Assembly: GCA_011800155.1 (NCBI GenBank)
Contig: CM022368.1
Span: 682,001 to 746,000, forward strand
DNA length: 64,000 nt
Origin: Flammulina velutipes
Taxonomy: Eukaryota > Basidiomycota > Agaricomycetes > Agaricales > Physalacriaceae
Reading direction: 5' to 3'
The stretch's first letter is position 1, and every line of letters starts with the position of its first letter. Positions 33,663-41,805 of the stretch are shown piece after piece. The translations under genes and the position numbers were made by a program. Under the pieces are notes generated by a model that saw only the letters and a program-made list of their open reading frames with translations, searched no databases and was not told where the DNA came from.

Positions 33663-36600
33663 ATGGCAGACCGTTTGTCTCAAGTATCTGGACATCTTTC
33701 CAATAAATTTCCTCGGGGTTTGGTGGCGGGTGAGGTCGTCATTATCACTGGTGGGTGTCTTTGTCAACATGAAGATAGCTTACAATTTGTCAAGGACGGA
33801 GTCCGGCGTGAACCAAACAACCACCCAAGTCGCGATCGGACGGAGAGCGATAAGATGAAAGCAGAGAATGGAACGTAGATTGAGATATGAGAGAGCCTAG
33901 CTCGATACAGTGCTGGGATATCCGAACAGTGTAGAGACGAAGAGGACAAACTAAGGAAATATCTAGAAAGGCCGTGGATATATAAGTAGAGTGTTCGTGG
34001 AAACGATGAGCACCGATGATGCAATAATAAGCAATGCGGTTATGGACGGAGTATGTACGGGCTCTGACTATACTGACCCGGACCGGAACGTCTGACTTGT
34101 AGTAGTGGAAGGTTGTAGTGCACCCGATGGGTGAGGAACCCATGTGTCATATGTGATTTATCAGACGCGTTGCGATAAGGGCTTATCGCGACGCGTCTGA
34201 CCAATCGTGATGTGTCATCACAAAGATAAGCGCCACCCGACGGCCGGGGTGGGGGAAGCAAAATTGATGCGTTTCGTGACAATACCCCCTCTTTAGGCTG
34301 CGCTTGCGCCCGGAGCGCAGAAGTACTAGACCAGATGTCTTGAACTGTAATCCCGAGGTTACGAATCTTGGGGCGGGGTTTAGAGAACGCCTTAGGGTGC
34401 CGACGGTGGAAGTCCTCTATCAACGCCAACACCTTCTCGTTCGTCAATGCTGAACTGGGCTCCCATGTGTTCTCCGATTCCGAATAATCTAACCATTTGA
34501 CCAGATACTGCACACCTCGTTTGTTCCGGGTAGGGCGTGAGTCTAAGATGGCCTCGACATCATAGTCTTCGTCGTCATCTAGAAGTTCGGGTGGCGCACC
34601 CGGGAAGTTGGGTCCATGTGCGTCGGTCTCCTTGAATGGGACAAGTAGGGATGCATGGAATACGGGATGAATGCGCCATTTTGGCGGGAGTTTGAGCCGA
34701 TAGGTGACTGGACCGAGAACGTCAGTGATTTCGAAGGGACCGTGTCGCTTGTTGGCGAGCTTAGCTTTTGGTCTGGTGGTTTTAAGGTTTTTGCCGTCGA
34801 GCAGGACCTTATCGCCAACCTTAAACACCACTCCTTTCCTCGTATCATCACCGTTGTTTCTCTTCATCAATTCAGCGGCAGTGGTTAGACTGGCCTGAAC
34901 CTCCTCGCGCAGGAGCTGCAGGTTCGTAAGGCGGTCTTCAACCGACGGGATCTTCGAAGTCGGGTTGAGTGAGGGGTAGAAGCGGGGTTGGAAACCATGG
35001 AGGAGTTCGAAGGGTGACTTGCCCGTCGCGGTGTGGACACGGATGTTGTGGGAGAACTCCGCGTATGGGAGGTACTTCACCCAATCGTCTTGTCGGTAGT
35101 TGCAGAAGACGCGTAAGAACTGTTCAAGCTCTTGGTTGAAGCGTTCGGTCTCGCCATCTGTCTGGGGGTGATACGCGGTACTAAGGGCAGAGGTGATACC
35201 TAACTTAGCGTGAATAGCCTGCATGACTTTGCTGGCGAACTGGGGTCCCCGGTCGGAGATCATCTTGTCCCAGAGACCGTAGCGTCTGAACGTGTTGTCA
35301 ATGAGAATATCGACGGTCCCATCCGAGTCAATAGTTTTCTTGCACGGAGTGACAATGACGGTCTTGGTGAGTCGATCGACGACACAGTGAATGGAGTCGT
35401 AGCCGTCAACTTCTGGGAGGTCGGTGATGAAATCGGTAGTAATTGTGCCAAAAGGACGGTCAGGGATTTCATTGGGGACAAGAGGGACGTGGGCGGGGTG
35501 ATTATTCGGTTTTGTCAGCTGGCAAGTGGCGCAGCCATCGACATAGTCACGGACGAAGACCGACATGCCCGGCCACCAGAATTCGCGACTCAGTAGTTCA
35601 TAGGTTTTGAATCGTCCGGGATGGCCTGGCCCTACAAGATCGTGGTGCATCTTGACGATGTCTCGACGGAGTTCGAGGTCAGCGGGGACATACACCTTGC
35701 CACGGAAGAGAACGATTCCATCTTCGTAATTCCATTCCTGTAGGTTTTTGACCAGCGAACGCGGGCCGTTGCGAAGGATAACATCTAACGCACCGACAAC
35801 CTCAGCGTCCTTCTTTGGACATTCTCGAATACGACGTCTCAACTCAGCATCACCGATTGCCACCACCTCTCCTGGTCTAGTTGCTCGAATTCGGAAGAAC
35901 TTGGGGTCTAGGAGTACACGATCGGTGTTGTCATCCTCGACCCCCTCTTTATGGTCCGCGCGGCGGGATAGTGGGTCACTACGGTTCGAAGTACCAGGTT
36001 TGTGCGTCAACGTAAAGTCAAATCGGGTGAGGAAAAGGGCCCATCGGGCTTGTCGGCGACTCAGCTTTTGCGCATTGGTAAAGTACTCGAGGTTCTTGTG
36101 GTCGGTGATGATATCGACCGAGTGCGTGGCTCCTTCCAAGTAGTGCCGCCAAGCTTCGAGTGCACGGATAATAGCCAATAGCTCCTTGTCATGAATGTCG
36201 TAGTTGCGCTCGGGTTCCGACAAGGACTTGGACAAAAAGGCGACTGGATGCCACTGCCCGTCCTCGCTGACCTGAGACAGAATGCCTCCGGTGGCGTAGT
36301 CTGAGGCATCTACTTCAGCACGATACGGCTTTTCAGCATCGGGCATGATAAGGACAGGAGACGAGGTGAACGCATCTTTGAGGGCCTCAAAGGCCGTTTG
36401 ACATTCCGGAGACCATACCCAAGGTTGATCCTTCTTGGCGAGATCGAACAGTGGTCGTGCCAACTTGGAGAATCCTTCGATGAACCGTCGATAGAAGTTG
36501 CCAAAACCCAAAAAGGACTGCACGTCCTTCACGTGCCGTGGGGTTGGCCACTGAACTACGCCGGCGACTTTGACTGGGTCCATGCGGAGAGCGTTGTGAG

Positions 36601-39600
36601 AGATGATGAGACCTAGGAATTCGATGGACTCAGCTTCGAATACACATTTCTCCGGCTTAGCATAAAGATCGTGGTCTCGAAGTCGTTTGAGGACCTGACG
36701 TACGAGCTCGCGGTGTTCTTCCAGAGTTTCGGTGAAGATCAGGATATCGTCCATGTAGACGACAACTTTTCCGGAGTCGATAAGATCCTTGAGAATGGTA
36801 TTCATCATTGCTTGAAACGTGGCGGGGGAATTCATAAGACCAAAGAACATCACCAGGGGTTCAAACAGGCCACGGTTCGTTTTGAACGCGCCTTTCCACT
36901 CGTCTCCCTCCTTTATCCGAACATTATTGTAGCCCCAACGTAGGTCGATCTTGGAGAAGACTTTGGCACCTTTCAGCTTGTCGATAAGCTCAGGAATGAG
37001 CGGCAGCGGGTACTCGTTCTTGACGGTGCCTTTGTTCAGGTCGCGATAATCCTGTACGGGGCGTAGCTTTCCATCCTTTTTCTTAACAAAGAAGAACGGA
37101 CTTGCCATTGGGGACTTAGATGGGCGAATATAGCCCTTGGCCAGGTTTTCGTCGAGAAAGGCGTCGAGTTCCTTTTGTTCTGCAGGCGACAATGGATACG
37201 TCTTGCAGGGTTTTGGTTCGAAACCTGGTTTCAGGTCTATGGCGTGGTCCCAAGGACTGCGAGCGGGGAGACGTTCTGAAGTGGTTTTGTCGAACACCGT
37301 GAGATAGGCATGATAAGGGGAGGGAATGCGTTCAGCGAGTGGTCGAGTGTCGGCTGGCTTTTGGCTAGCCTCAGCGAGCTCTTGGGCTCTGGTGAAACCA
37401 GCGCGAACGTGAACGAAAGGACCGTCTGAAGAATGTGGATCGCGCACCGGGCGGGGATAGTCATCCCGGAATAGCTCTTCAAATACCTCCTCCTCCCACT
37501 CTCTAGGGACTTCTTCTTCATCGTCGTCGTTCTCTGTGAAGAGGACGACAGGAATTTGGACTCGAGTAAATGCGCGGACTGCGCGTCGGCGTCCAGCGAC
37601 TCGGTGAACAGGTACAGGTTTGAGATTACCCTCTCGATCCTTCCACTGGACCTGGTAGTCTCGGTGGTGAGCGCGAGGGTCATGCGGGGTTCGCGTCTGG
37701 TTAACGAGTGCAGGAGTGCGTTTAGCGTGAGCACGTACATCGGTCACCGGTGGGTTTTTAAGGGTGCAGGTATCAGGGCATCGAGTGAAGTCAACACGAG
37801 TGCCAGCCCAGTCGATCTCGGGGTTGTGTTCGTCAAGCCAATCCGTGCCTAAGATGACATCGTGGTCACCAATATCGGTGACGTAGAGCTCGATAAGTTC
37901 CTCGTGGTAGGATTGACCATCACGAGAGTAGATGCGCACAAGTTGAACGGTATAGTGGCGCACCCAACCCATGACGTTCTCAGAGCCGTCAACGTTGCGG
38001 ACAGGAAATGGTGATGAAAGGGGAATGAGGGTAAAGTGGTGCGCGTTTGCGTACCGGGCGTTAATAATGATGCCTTCAGCACCACTATCAACGAGAGCTT
38101 GTGCAACGATTCTTTTGCCAGTAAGTTTGCCAATAAATTCGAGTTCCAGCGTGATTGAGGGTGTCTGTCGGTTGCGGGTGACTGCCGACATTCGAAGCTC
38201 AAAGGGATGAACATGCTCACGAGGATGGGGTGATAATACAGCGAATCGATTGGGTGAACATATGGCAAAATTTCGTACGGCTCCGCCTAACGTTGCAGTA
38301 GGGGAGCACTTTAAAAATCCAATCCAGCAACATCTCTCAAACATGCAACTGCCTGCTCCTTATCCTCTCCCTGCAGTCCACGAAGAAGGTTAGCCACCGC
38401 GCTGATCTGGGCGATGGCGTTGGTGGAGTCGGTGATGGGGGCAGTGGTATCAGTGGACGGAGATGTCATGGCCACATCGGTAGCGCGAATGTTGCGAGTG
38501 GGTTGAGGGGTTCCAGGAGTGGTGCGCGTGGGGCAGTTGCGGGAGATATGCCCAGGGCGGCGACACTTGAAGCAGGCGCCCTGTTGACGAAGAATCTCGC
38601 GGTCCATGGGAGTTAGTCTCGGAACATGAGGAAGGTTCGAGGATGCACCTGGGCGTCTAGACGCGTCAACGTCCATGGGAACTCCCATATCTGGAGCTGT
38701 GGCTCTAGGAGCAGCAGGAGCGCGGGGAGCAGGAACATAACCGGGACCTCTCCAATTATTCTTCTCGGCCTTCCGGTTTTCCCATGCATGCTGCATCTCG
38801 ACTGCGCGGGCCTTGTAGTCGTCGAGAGTAGCGGGAGGGGGATAAGACAGAGCGATGCGATCAACGAGGGAGCTATTGAGGCCCTTTTTGAGGAAATAGA
38901 GGAGCGAGCTTTCGTCGAACTCAGAGTCGTCAGCGTACGAATTGAACTCGGTGAGGAACTTATCAATATCTGAAAACTCCTTCTCTTGACGAAGGGTCTC
39001 AATGGCCGTGCGTGCCACAGTGATGGGGTCGATGGCGGCGAAGTCAGCCTTGAACTTGGCAATAACGCTGGCCAGGGTAGTCCACCTCTTGTTGGCAGCG
39101 AGAATAGTAGTGTCGTCCTGGTCGGCGTCAAATTCCTTCATGCGGCGCTCAGCCCATTTACCACCGAGGTTTCCCCTGAAGCAGGAGAAGAACAGGGCAA
39201 CCCGTTCGGAGTCGGTGGGGTATCGGGTGTCATTGAGGCGCAAGTGATTCCGGAATTGAGCCAGCCATCTAGAGGCAGAGTTACGATCACCGTGGAACTC
39301 TTCGAGTTTAGCGCCACGTTCACTTGGGATAGGGGCAGGTGCGTTGGACATGATGGGGATAGCAGGAATAACAGGAGAAGGTGGACCAGAAGAGGAAGAA
39401 GACGAGGAAGAGGATGAAGATGAGGAGCTGGGAGGTTCTTCGGCCGGCGAAGAGGTTGGTAGTGGTTCCGGGAGACTGGGTTCTGGGGGAAGCTGGGGTT
39501 CGTCCAAGTGATGAGACGATACGGGGGATGCAGGAGCTGGTTCTTGAGTCTGAATGGACTCAGGTTCTTGGGGTTCTGGTGAGGGTACGACTGGTTCTGG

Positions 39601-41598
39601 ATCTAATGATGACTCAGCTCTTTGCCGTTCTTCAGCGCGTTGACGATCGTGGTATCGATCAAGGCGTCTTTGAGCTTCTGTGAAGTCGAGGGAAGTGGGA
39701 TAGATAGGGATGTTGTTATTGTCTCGGATGAACCAGCGATCGTCGTCGTCAAAGAAGAGTTCTTGCCACTCGCCACTGGGGTCGAGGATCCAAGCTGCGC
39801 TTTGATAAACTTCGGCGCCGGGAGGTAACGGAGGGGAGTCTGCGTCGGCTGAGAAGCGCGCGATGGTGCCGGCTTATCAGTGCGTGGGCGAAGCTCACGC
39901 GGGTAACGGCGACGACGGATTTTGAGATCGGGAGGCAGTAAGCTGAAGTTGACTTCGTCAACTGTTAACGTACGAGGGGAACTGGTTTTCTTGAGTCTCA
40001 GGCGCGTGGCCCGAGGAGCGAGGTCTGGCTTGGTTGTAGAAGTACGGTCGGCGGGCATGCGCCAAGCGAGGTGGGTGTAGAAGAGTTTGTCCTAGTGTCA
40101 AGGACGGAGTCCGGCGTGAACCAAACAACCACCCAAGTCGCGATCGGACGGAGAGCGATAAGATGAAAGCAGAGAATGGAACGTAGATTGAGATATGAGA
40201 GAGCCTAGCTCGATACAGTGCTGGGATATCCGAACAGTGTAGAGACGAAGAGGACAAACTAAGGAAATATCTAGAAAGGCCGTGGATATATAAGTAGAGT
40301 GTTCGTGGAAACGATGAGCACCGATGATGCAATAATAAGCAATGCGGTTATGGACGGAGTATGTACGGGCTCTGACTATACTGACCCGGACCGGAACGTC
40401 TGACTTGTAGTAGTGGAAGGTTGTAGTGCACCCGATGGGTGAGGAACCCATGTGTCATATGTGATTTATCAGACGCGTTGCGATAAGGGCTTATCGCGAC
40501 GCGTCTGACCAATCGTGATGTGTCATCACAAAGATAAGCGCCACCCGACGGCCGGGGTGGGGGAAGCAAAATTGATGCGTTTCGTGACACAATTCACACG
40601 CTAAAGGAGCTGGCCAGGTTTGCCCAAGTTCGGCTGCCATTCAGATAGAATTTAACTCGACACATCTAGGGAATCGGTCGGTCTGCAGCGCTCCTGTTTG
40701 CCAAGGAAGGCGCGAAAGTTGTGTTGAGCGAGTAAGCGCGATAATGACTATGAGTTGCTACGAAAAATTCAAATTTTGTCAGTATTGACGCTAGCAAACT
40801 CAAATCCGTGGGATCTGAGATAGCTGCTGCTGGGGGCGACTCCATTCAAGTAGCCGGAGACGTTGGGGCGGATGATTTCCCAAAGAAGATAGTCGACGCC
40901 ACAGTTATGTGAGTACTTATCCTAAACCTTTCACCTTCATCCCTCAATGTATCCCAGAAAATACGGGAAAATCAACCACATTATCAATAACGCTGGCTTT
41001 ACCTTTGACAAGATGCTTCACACCACCCCGGATGATACTTTTGATATAATTCTCAAGATTCACGTCCGTGCGCCTTTCCGGCTCATTCGCCAGGCGGCGC
41101 CGTACTTCCGTCTGAAACCAGAAGCGCGCGAGAATCGTTCCATTATCAATGTGTCCTCTGTATCTGGTCTTCACGGAAACGTCGGCCAGGCCAACTATGC
41201 GGCGGCAAAGGCGGCTGTAGTTGGCCTCACCAAAACGATAGCGAAGGAGTGGGGTCCCTTTGGGGTACGCGCCAACACAGTGGCATATGGGCTGGTCCAT
41301 ACCAGGTATGCCCCCAGCGTGTTGAGAGTCATCCACGGGGGATCTGACCTGTGTTTCTAGATTAACGGCGGCAAAAGAGGCGGGTACGGTTATTGAAATC
41401 GAAGGAAAGAAAGTTGCCCTCGGGGTACCTGGAGCTAAATCGTCCACGGTACCTTCGCCAGATGATTATCCGTTAATTCCTTTACGCCGAGGTGCGACGC
41501 CGGACGAGGCAGCTGCTGCTATGCTGTTTCTTGCCAGCCCGCTTGCCGCATATGTGACTGGGCACACCCTTGAAGTTACAGGAGGAGTCGGCATATGA
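33663..41598 (+). CDS. Short-chain dehydrogenase/reductase split by a 6.9-kb retrotransposon-bearing intron
   Basis: Exon 1 (33663-33750) encodes MADRLSQVSGHLSNKFPRG and GEVVIITG. Exon 2 is an 11-nt micro-exon (40607-40617). Exon 3 starts at 40670. Joined, they give the NADP-binding motif TGAGQGIGR (TGxxxGIG). Later exons give INHIINNAGFTF (NNAG), INVSSVSG (catalytic Ser), NYAAAKAAVVGLT (YxxxK), and the end VTGHTLEVTGGVGI. The product is about 300 residues, similar to FabG/3-ketoacyl reductase types; substrate unknown. Intron 1 (33751-40606) is 6856 nt and holds the whole Ty3 element in antisense. Without the element and one TSD it would be 49 nt. Whether the long intron is still spliced cannot be told from sequence, but coding exons and all splice signals are intact. 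Confidence 0.85.
33788..34281 (-). repeat. 3' LTR (left copy)
   Basis: 494 bp, starting TGTCAAGG and ending CGTGACA in plus orientation. It matches 40096-40589 without a difference that I can find. It contains the pol stop codon at 34040-34042. Confidence 0.93.
34040..38344 (-). CDS. pol: Retrotransposon Pol polyprotein (PR-RT-RH-IN-chromodomain)
   Basis: One open frame of 1434 codons. The aspartic protease motif ALVDSGAEG has its DSG at 86-88. The reverse transcriptase has YMDD at 530-533. RNase H follows with EVDASDYATGG and TDHKNLEYF. Integrase has an HHCC zinc finger (HPGRFKTYELL...CATCQ) and DDE core parts (TDFITDLPEVDGYDS, ISDRGPQFASKV, and a final acidic residue in HPQTDGETERFNQ). The chromodomain is at about 1260-1315 (YLVKWLDYSESENTWEP). 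The first ATG overlaps the end of gag by 34 nt in the -1 frame. The last 80 codons lie inside the 3' LTR. It makes cDNA from the element RNA and inserts it; the chromodomain probably steers insertion to particular chromatin. Confidence 0.95.
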   Translation of the reverse strand: MFERCCWIGFLKCSPTATLGGAVRNFAICSPNRFAVLSPHPREHVHPFELRMSAVTRNRQTPSITLELEFIGKLTGKRIVAQALVDSGAEGIIINARYANAHHFTLIPLSSPFPVRNVDGSENVMGWVRHYTVQLVRIYSRDGQSYHEELIELYVTDIGDHDVILGTDWLDEHNPEIDWAGTRVDFTRCPDTCTLKNPPVTDVRAHAKRTPALVNQTRTPHDPRAHHRDYQVQWKDREGNLKPVPVHRVAGRRRAVRAFTRVQIPVVLFTENDDDEEEVPREWEEEVFEELFRDDYPRPVRDPHSSDGPFVHVRAGFTRAQELAEASQKPADTRPLAERIPSPYHAYLTVFDKTTSERLPARSPWDHAIDLKPGFEPKPCKTYPLSPAEQKELDAFLDENLAKGYIRPSKSPMASPFFFVKKKDGKLRPVQDYRDLNKGTVKNEYPLPLIPELIDKLKGAKVFSKIDLRWGYNNVRIKEGDEWKGAFKTNRGLFEPLVMFFGLMNSPATFQAMMNTILKDLIDSGKVVVYMDDILIFTETLEEHRELVRQVLKRLRDHDLYAKPEKCVFEAESIEFLGLIISHNALRMDPVKVAGVVQWPTPRHVKDVQSFLGFGNFYRRFIEGFSKLARPLFDLAKKDQPWVWSPECQTAFEALKDAFTSSPVLIMPDAEKPYRAEVDASDYATGGILSQVSEDGQWHPVAFLSKSLSEPERNYDIHDKELLAIIRALEAWRHYLEGATHSVDIITDHKNLEYFTNAQKLSRRQARWALFLTRFDFTLTHKPGTSNRSDPLSRRADHKEGVEDDNTDRVLLDPKFFRIRATRPGEVVAIGDAELRRRIRECPKKDAEVVGALDVILRNGPRSLVKNLQEWNYEDGIVLFRGKVYVPADLELRRDIVKMHHDLVGPGHPGRFKTYELLSREFWWPGMSVFVRDYVDGCATCQLTKPNNHPAHVPLVPNEIPDRPFGTITTDFITDLPEVDGYDSIHCVVDRLTKTVIVTPCKKTIDSDGTVDILIDNTFRRYGLWDKMISDRGPQFASKVMQAIHAKLGITSALSTAYHPQTDGETERFNQELEQFLRVFCNYRQDDWVKYLPYAEFSHNIRVHTATGKSPFELLHGFQPRFYPSLNPTSKIPSVEDRLTNLQLLREEVQASLTTAAELMKRNNGDDTRKGVVFKVGDKVLLDGKNLKTTRPKAKLANKRHGPFEITDVLGPVTYRLKLPPKWRIHPVFHASLLVPFKETDAHGPNFPGAPPELLDDDEDYDVEAILDSRPTRNKRGVQYLVKWLDYSESENTWEPSSALTNEKVLALIEDFHRRHPKAFSKPRPKIRNLGITVQDIWSSTSALRAQAQPKEGVLSRNASILLPPPRPSGGAYLCDDTSRLVRRVAISPYRNASDKSHMTHGFLTHRVHYNLPLLQVRRSGPGQYSQSPYILRP
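34284..34293 (-). other. Polypurine tract of the retrotransposon
   Basis: On the coding strand AAAGAGGGGG ends 2 nt before the 3' LTR (which begins TGTCACG). This is the usual place and composition for the plus-strand DNA primer. Confidence 0.75.
38311..40058 (-). CDS. gag: Retrotransposon Gag, apparently spliced (two exons)
   Basis: From the first ATG after the 5' LTR (40058) the frame reads MPADRTSTTKPDLAPRATR and RTLTVDEVNFSLLPPDLK. It then reaches a strong intron at 39849-39898 (GTGAGC, branch-like CTGAT, TTCTCAG, 50 nt). Splicing joins RRRRYP to PDADSPPLPPG and then to SAAWILDPSGEWQELFFDD. The total is 565 residues ending ACLRDVAGLDF. Without splicing this first frame stops after 151 codons and the rest of Gag has no ATG until well inside. 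Other features are a Ser run near 195, a capsid-like region from about 230, and a zinc knuckle C-x2-C-x4-H-x4-C with ligands at 479, 482, 487 and 492. Gag packages the element RNA in particles. Confidence 0.75.
39849..39898 (-). other. Predicted 50-nt intron inside gag
   Basis: The donor is GTGAGC, a CTGAT branch-like site lies about 30 nt before the acceptor, and the acceptor is TTCTCAG. Its 50-nt size equals host introns. Removal is the only simple way to link the 5' coding frame with the rest of gag. It is present in the integrated copy, so the packaged RNA must have been unspliced. Confidence 0.65.
40084..40093 (-). promoter_or_regulatory. Primer-binding site for self-primed reverse transcription
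   Basis: On the coding strand AGGACAAACT begins 2 nt after the 5' LTR. It is the exact complement of AGTTTGTCCT at 40260-40251 in the LTR. No TGG trinucleotide, expected for a tRNA 3'-CCA primer, is found here. Confidence 0.65.
40251..40293 (-). promoter_or_regulatory. LTR core promoter: TATA box and predicted RNA start
   Basis: On the coding strand TTATATAT lies at 40293-40286. AGTTTGTCCT begins at 40260, 33 nt from the first T, where a TATA promoter would start its RNA. The same layout is repeated in the 3' LTR (33943-33952 for the decamer). Confidence 0.6.
40470..40507. repeat. 38-bp inverted repeat with two ACGCGT boxes in LTR U3
   Basis: Two 18-nt arms (from CAGACGCG to GATAAG and back) with one mismatch surround a 2-nt centre. 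Each arm contains ACGCGT. The same structure is at 34162-34199 in the other LTR. Confidence 0.7.
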
Positions 41599-41805
41599 AT
41601 TTTCTGTGATAGGTAGTTGACCTCTGTAAGAAGTTACGTGCCACTCTCAATCGAAAAGAAATTCTATTCGAAGTTGTGCAGTGTGCGCGGTACCGCCGGG
41701 AATTGAACGCCATGCCGCCATATTGCTAATTCGGGCGACCCCTAGATCGCTCTTACTCCTCAACACAAACTGTCATTGTCGTTCAAATTTGCGGCTCATT
41801 TCAAC

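Larger units (their letters stand above)
33788..40589 (-). mobile_element. Complete Ty3/Gypsy chromovirus LTR retrotransposon (6802 bp)
   Basis: Two 494-bp LTRs (TGTCA...TGACA) bound the element. They are flanked by the 5-bp target duplication CAATT (33783-33787 and 40590-40594). The coding strand is minus. It has gag with a CCHC knuckle, pol in the order protease-RT-RNase H-integrase-chromodomain, a purine tract next to the 3' LTR, and a self-complementary primer-binding site next to the 5' LTR. The LTRs appear identical base for base on reading, and pol has no stop codon, so insertion was recent. Domain order and chromodomain place it among chromoviruses; the primer arrangement resembles the Tf1/sushi group. 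Confidence 0.95.
40096..40589 (-). repeat. 5' LTR (right copy)
   Basis: 494 bp, identical to 33788-34281 as far as I can read. On the coding strand U3 runs from 40589 to about 40261 and R begins near 40260. Confidence 0.93.

Noticed and set aside
39840..39900. Frameshift mutation inactivating gag
   Set aside because: A 50-nt interval with strong donor, branch and acceptor restores phase exactly, and pol and the LTRs show no decay. RNA evidence would settle it.
39603..40058. 151-residue separate protein at the 5' end of the retrotransposon
   Set aside because: Its first 53 codons are better explained as Gag exon 1. After the predicted donor the other frame is the one with protein-like content (WILDPSGEWQELFFDD).
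41690..41760. tRNA-like T-arm (TTCAATTCCCGG on the minus strand)
   Set aside because: The stems around it do not pair and no matching acceptor or D arm is found.
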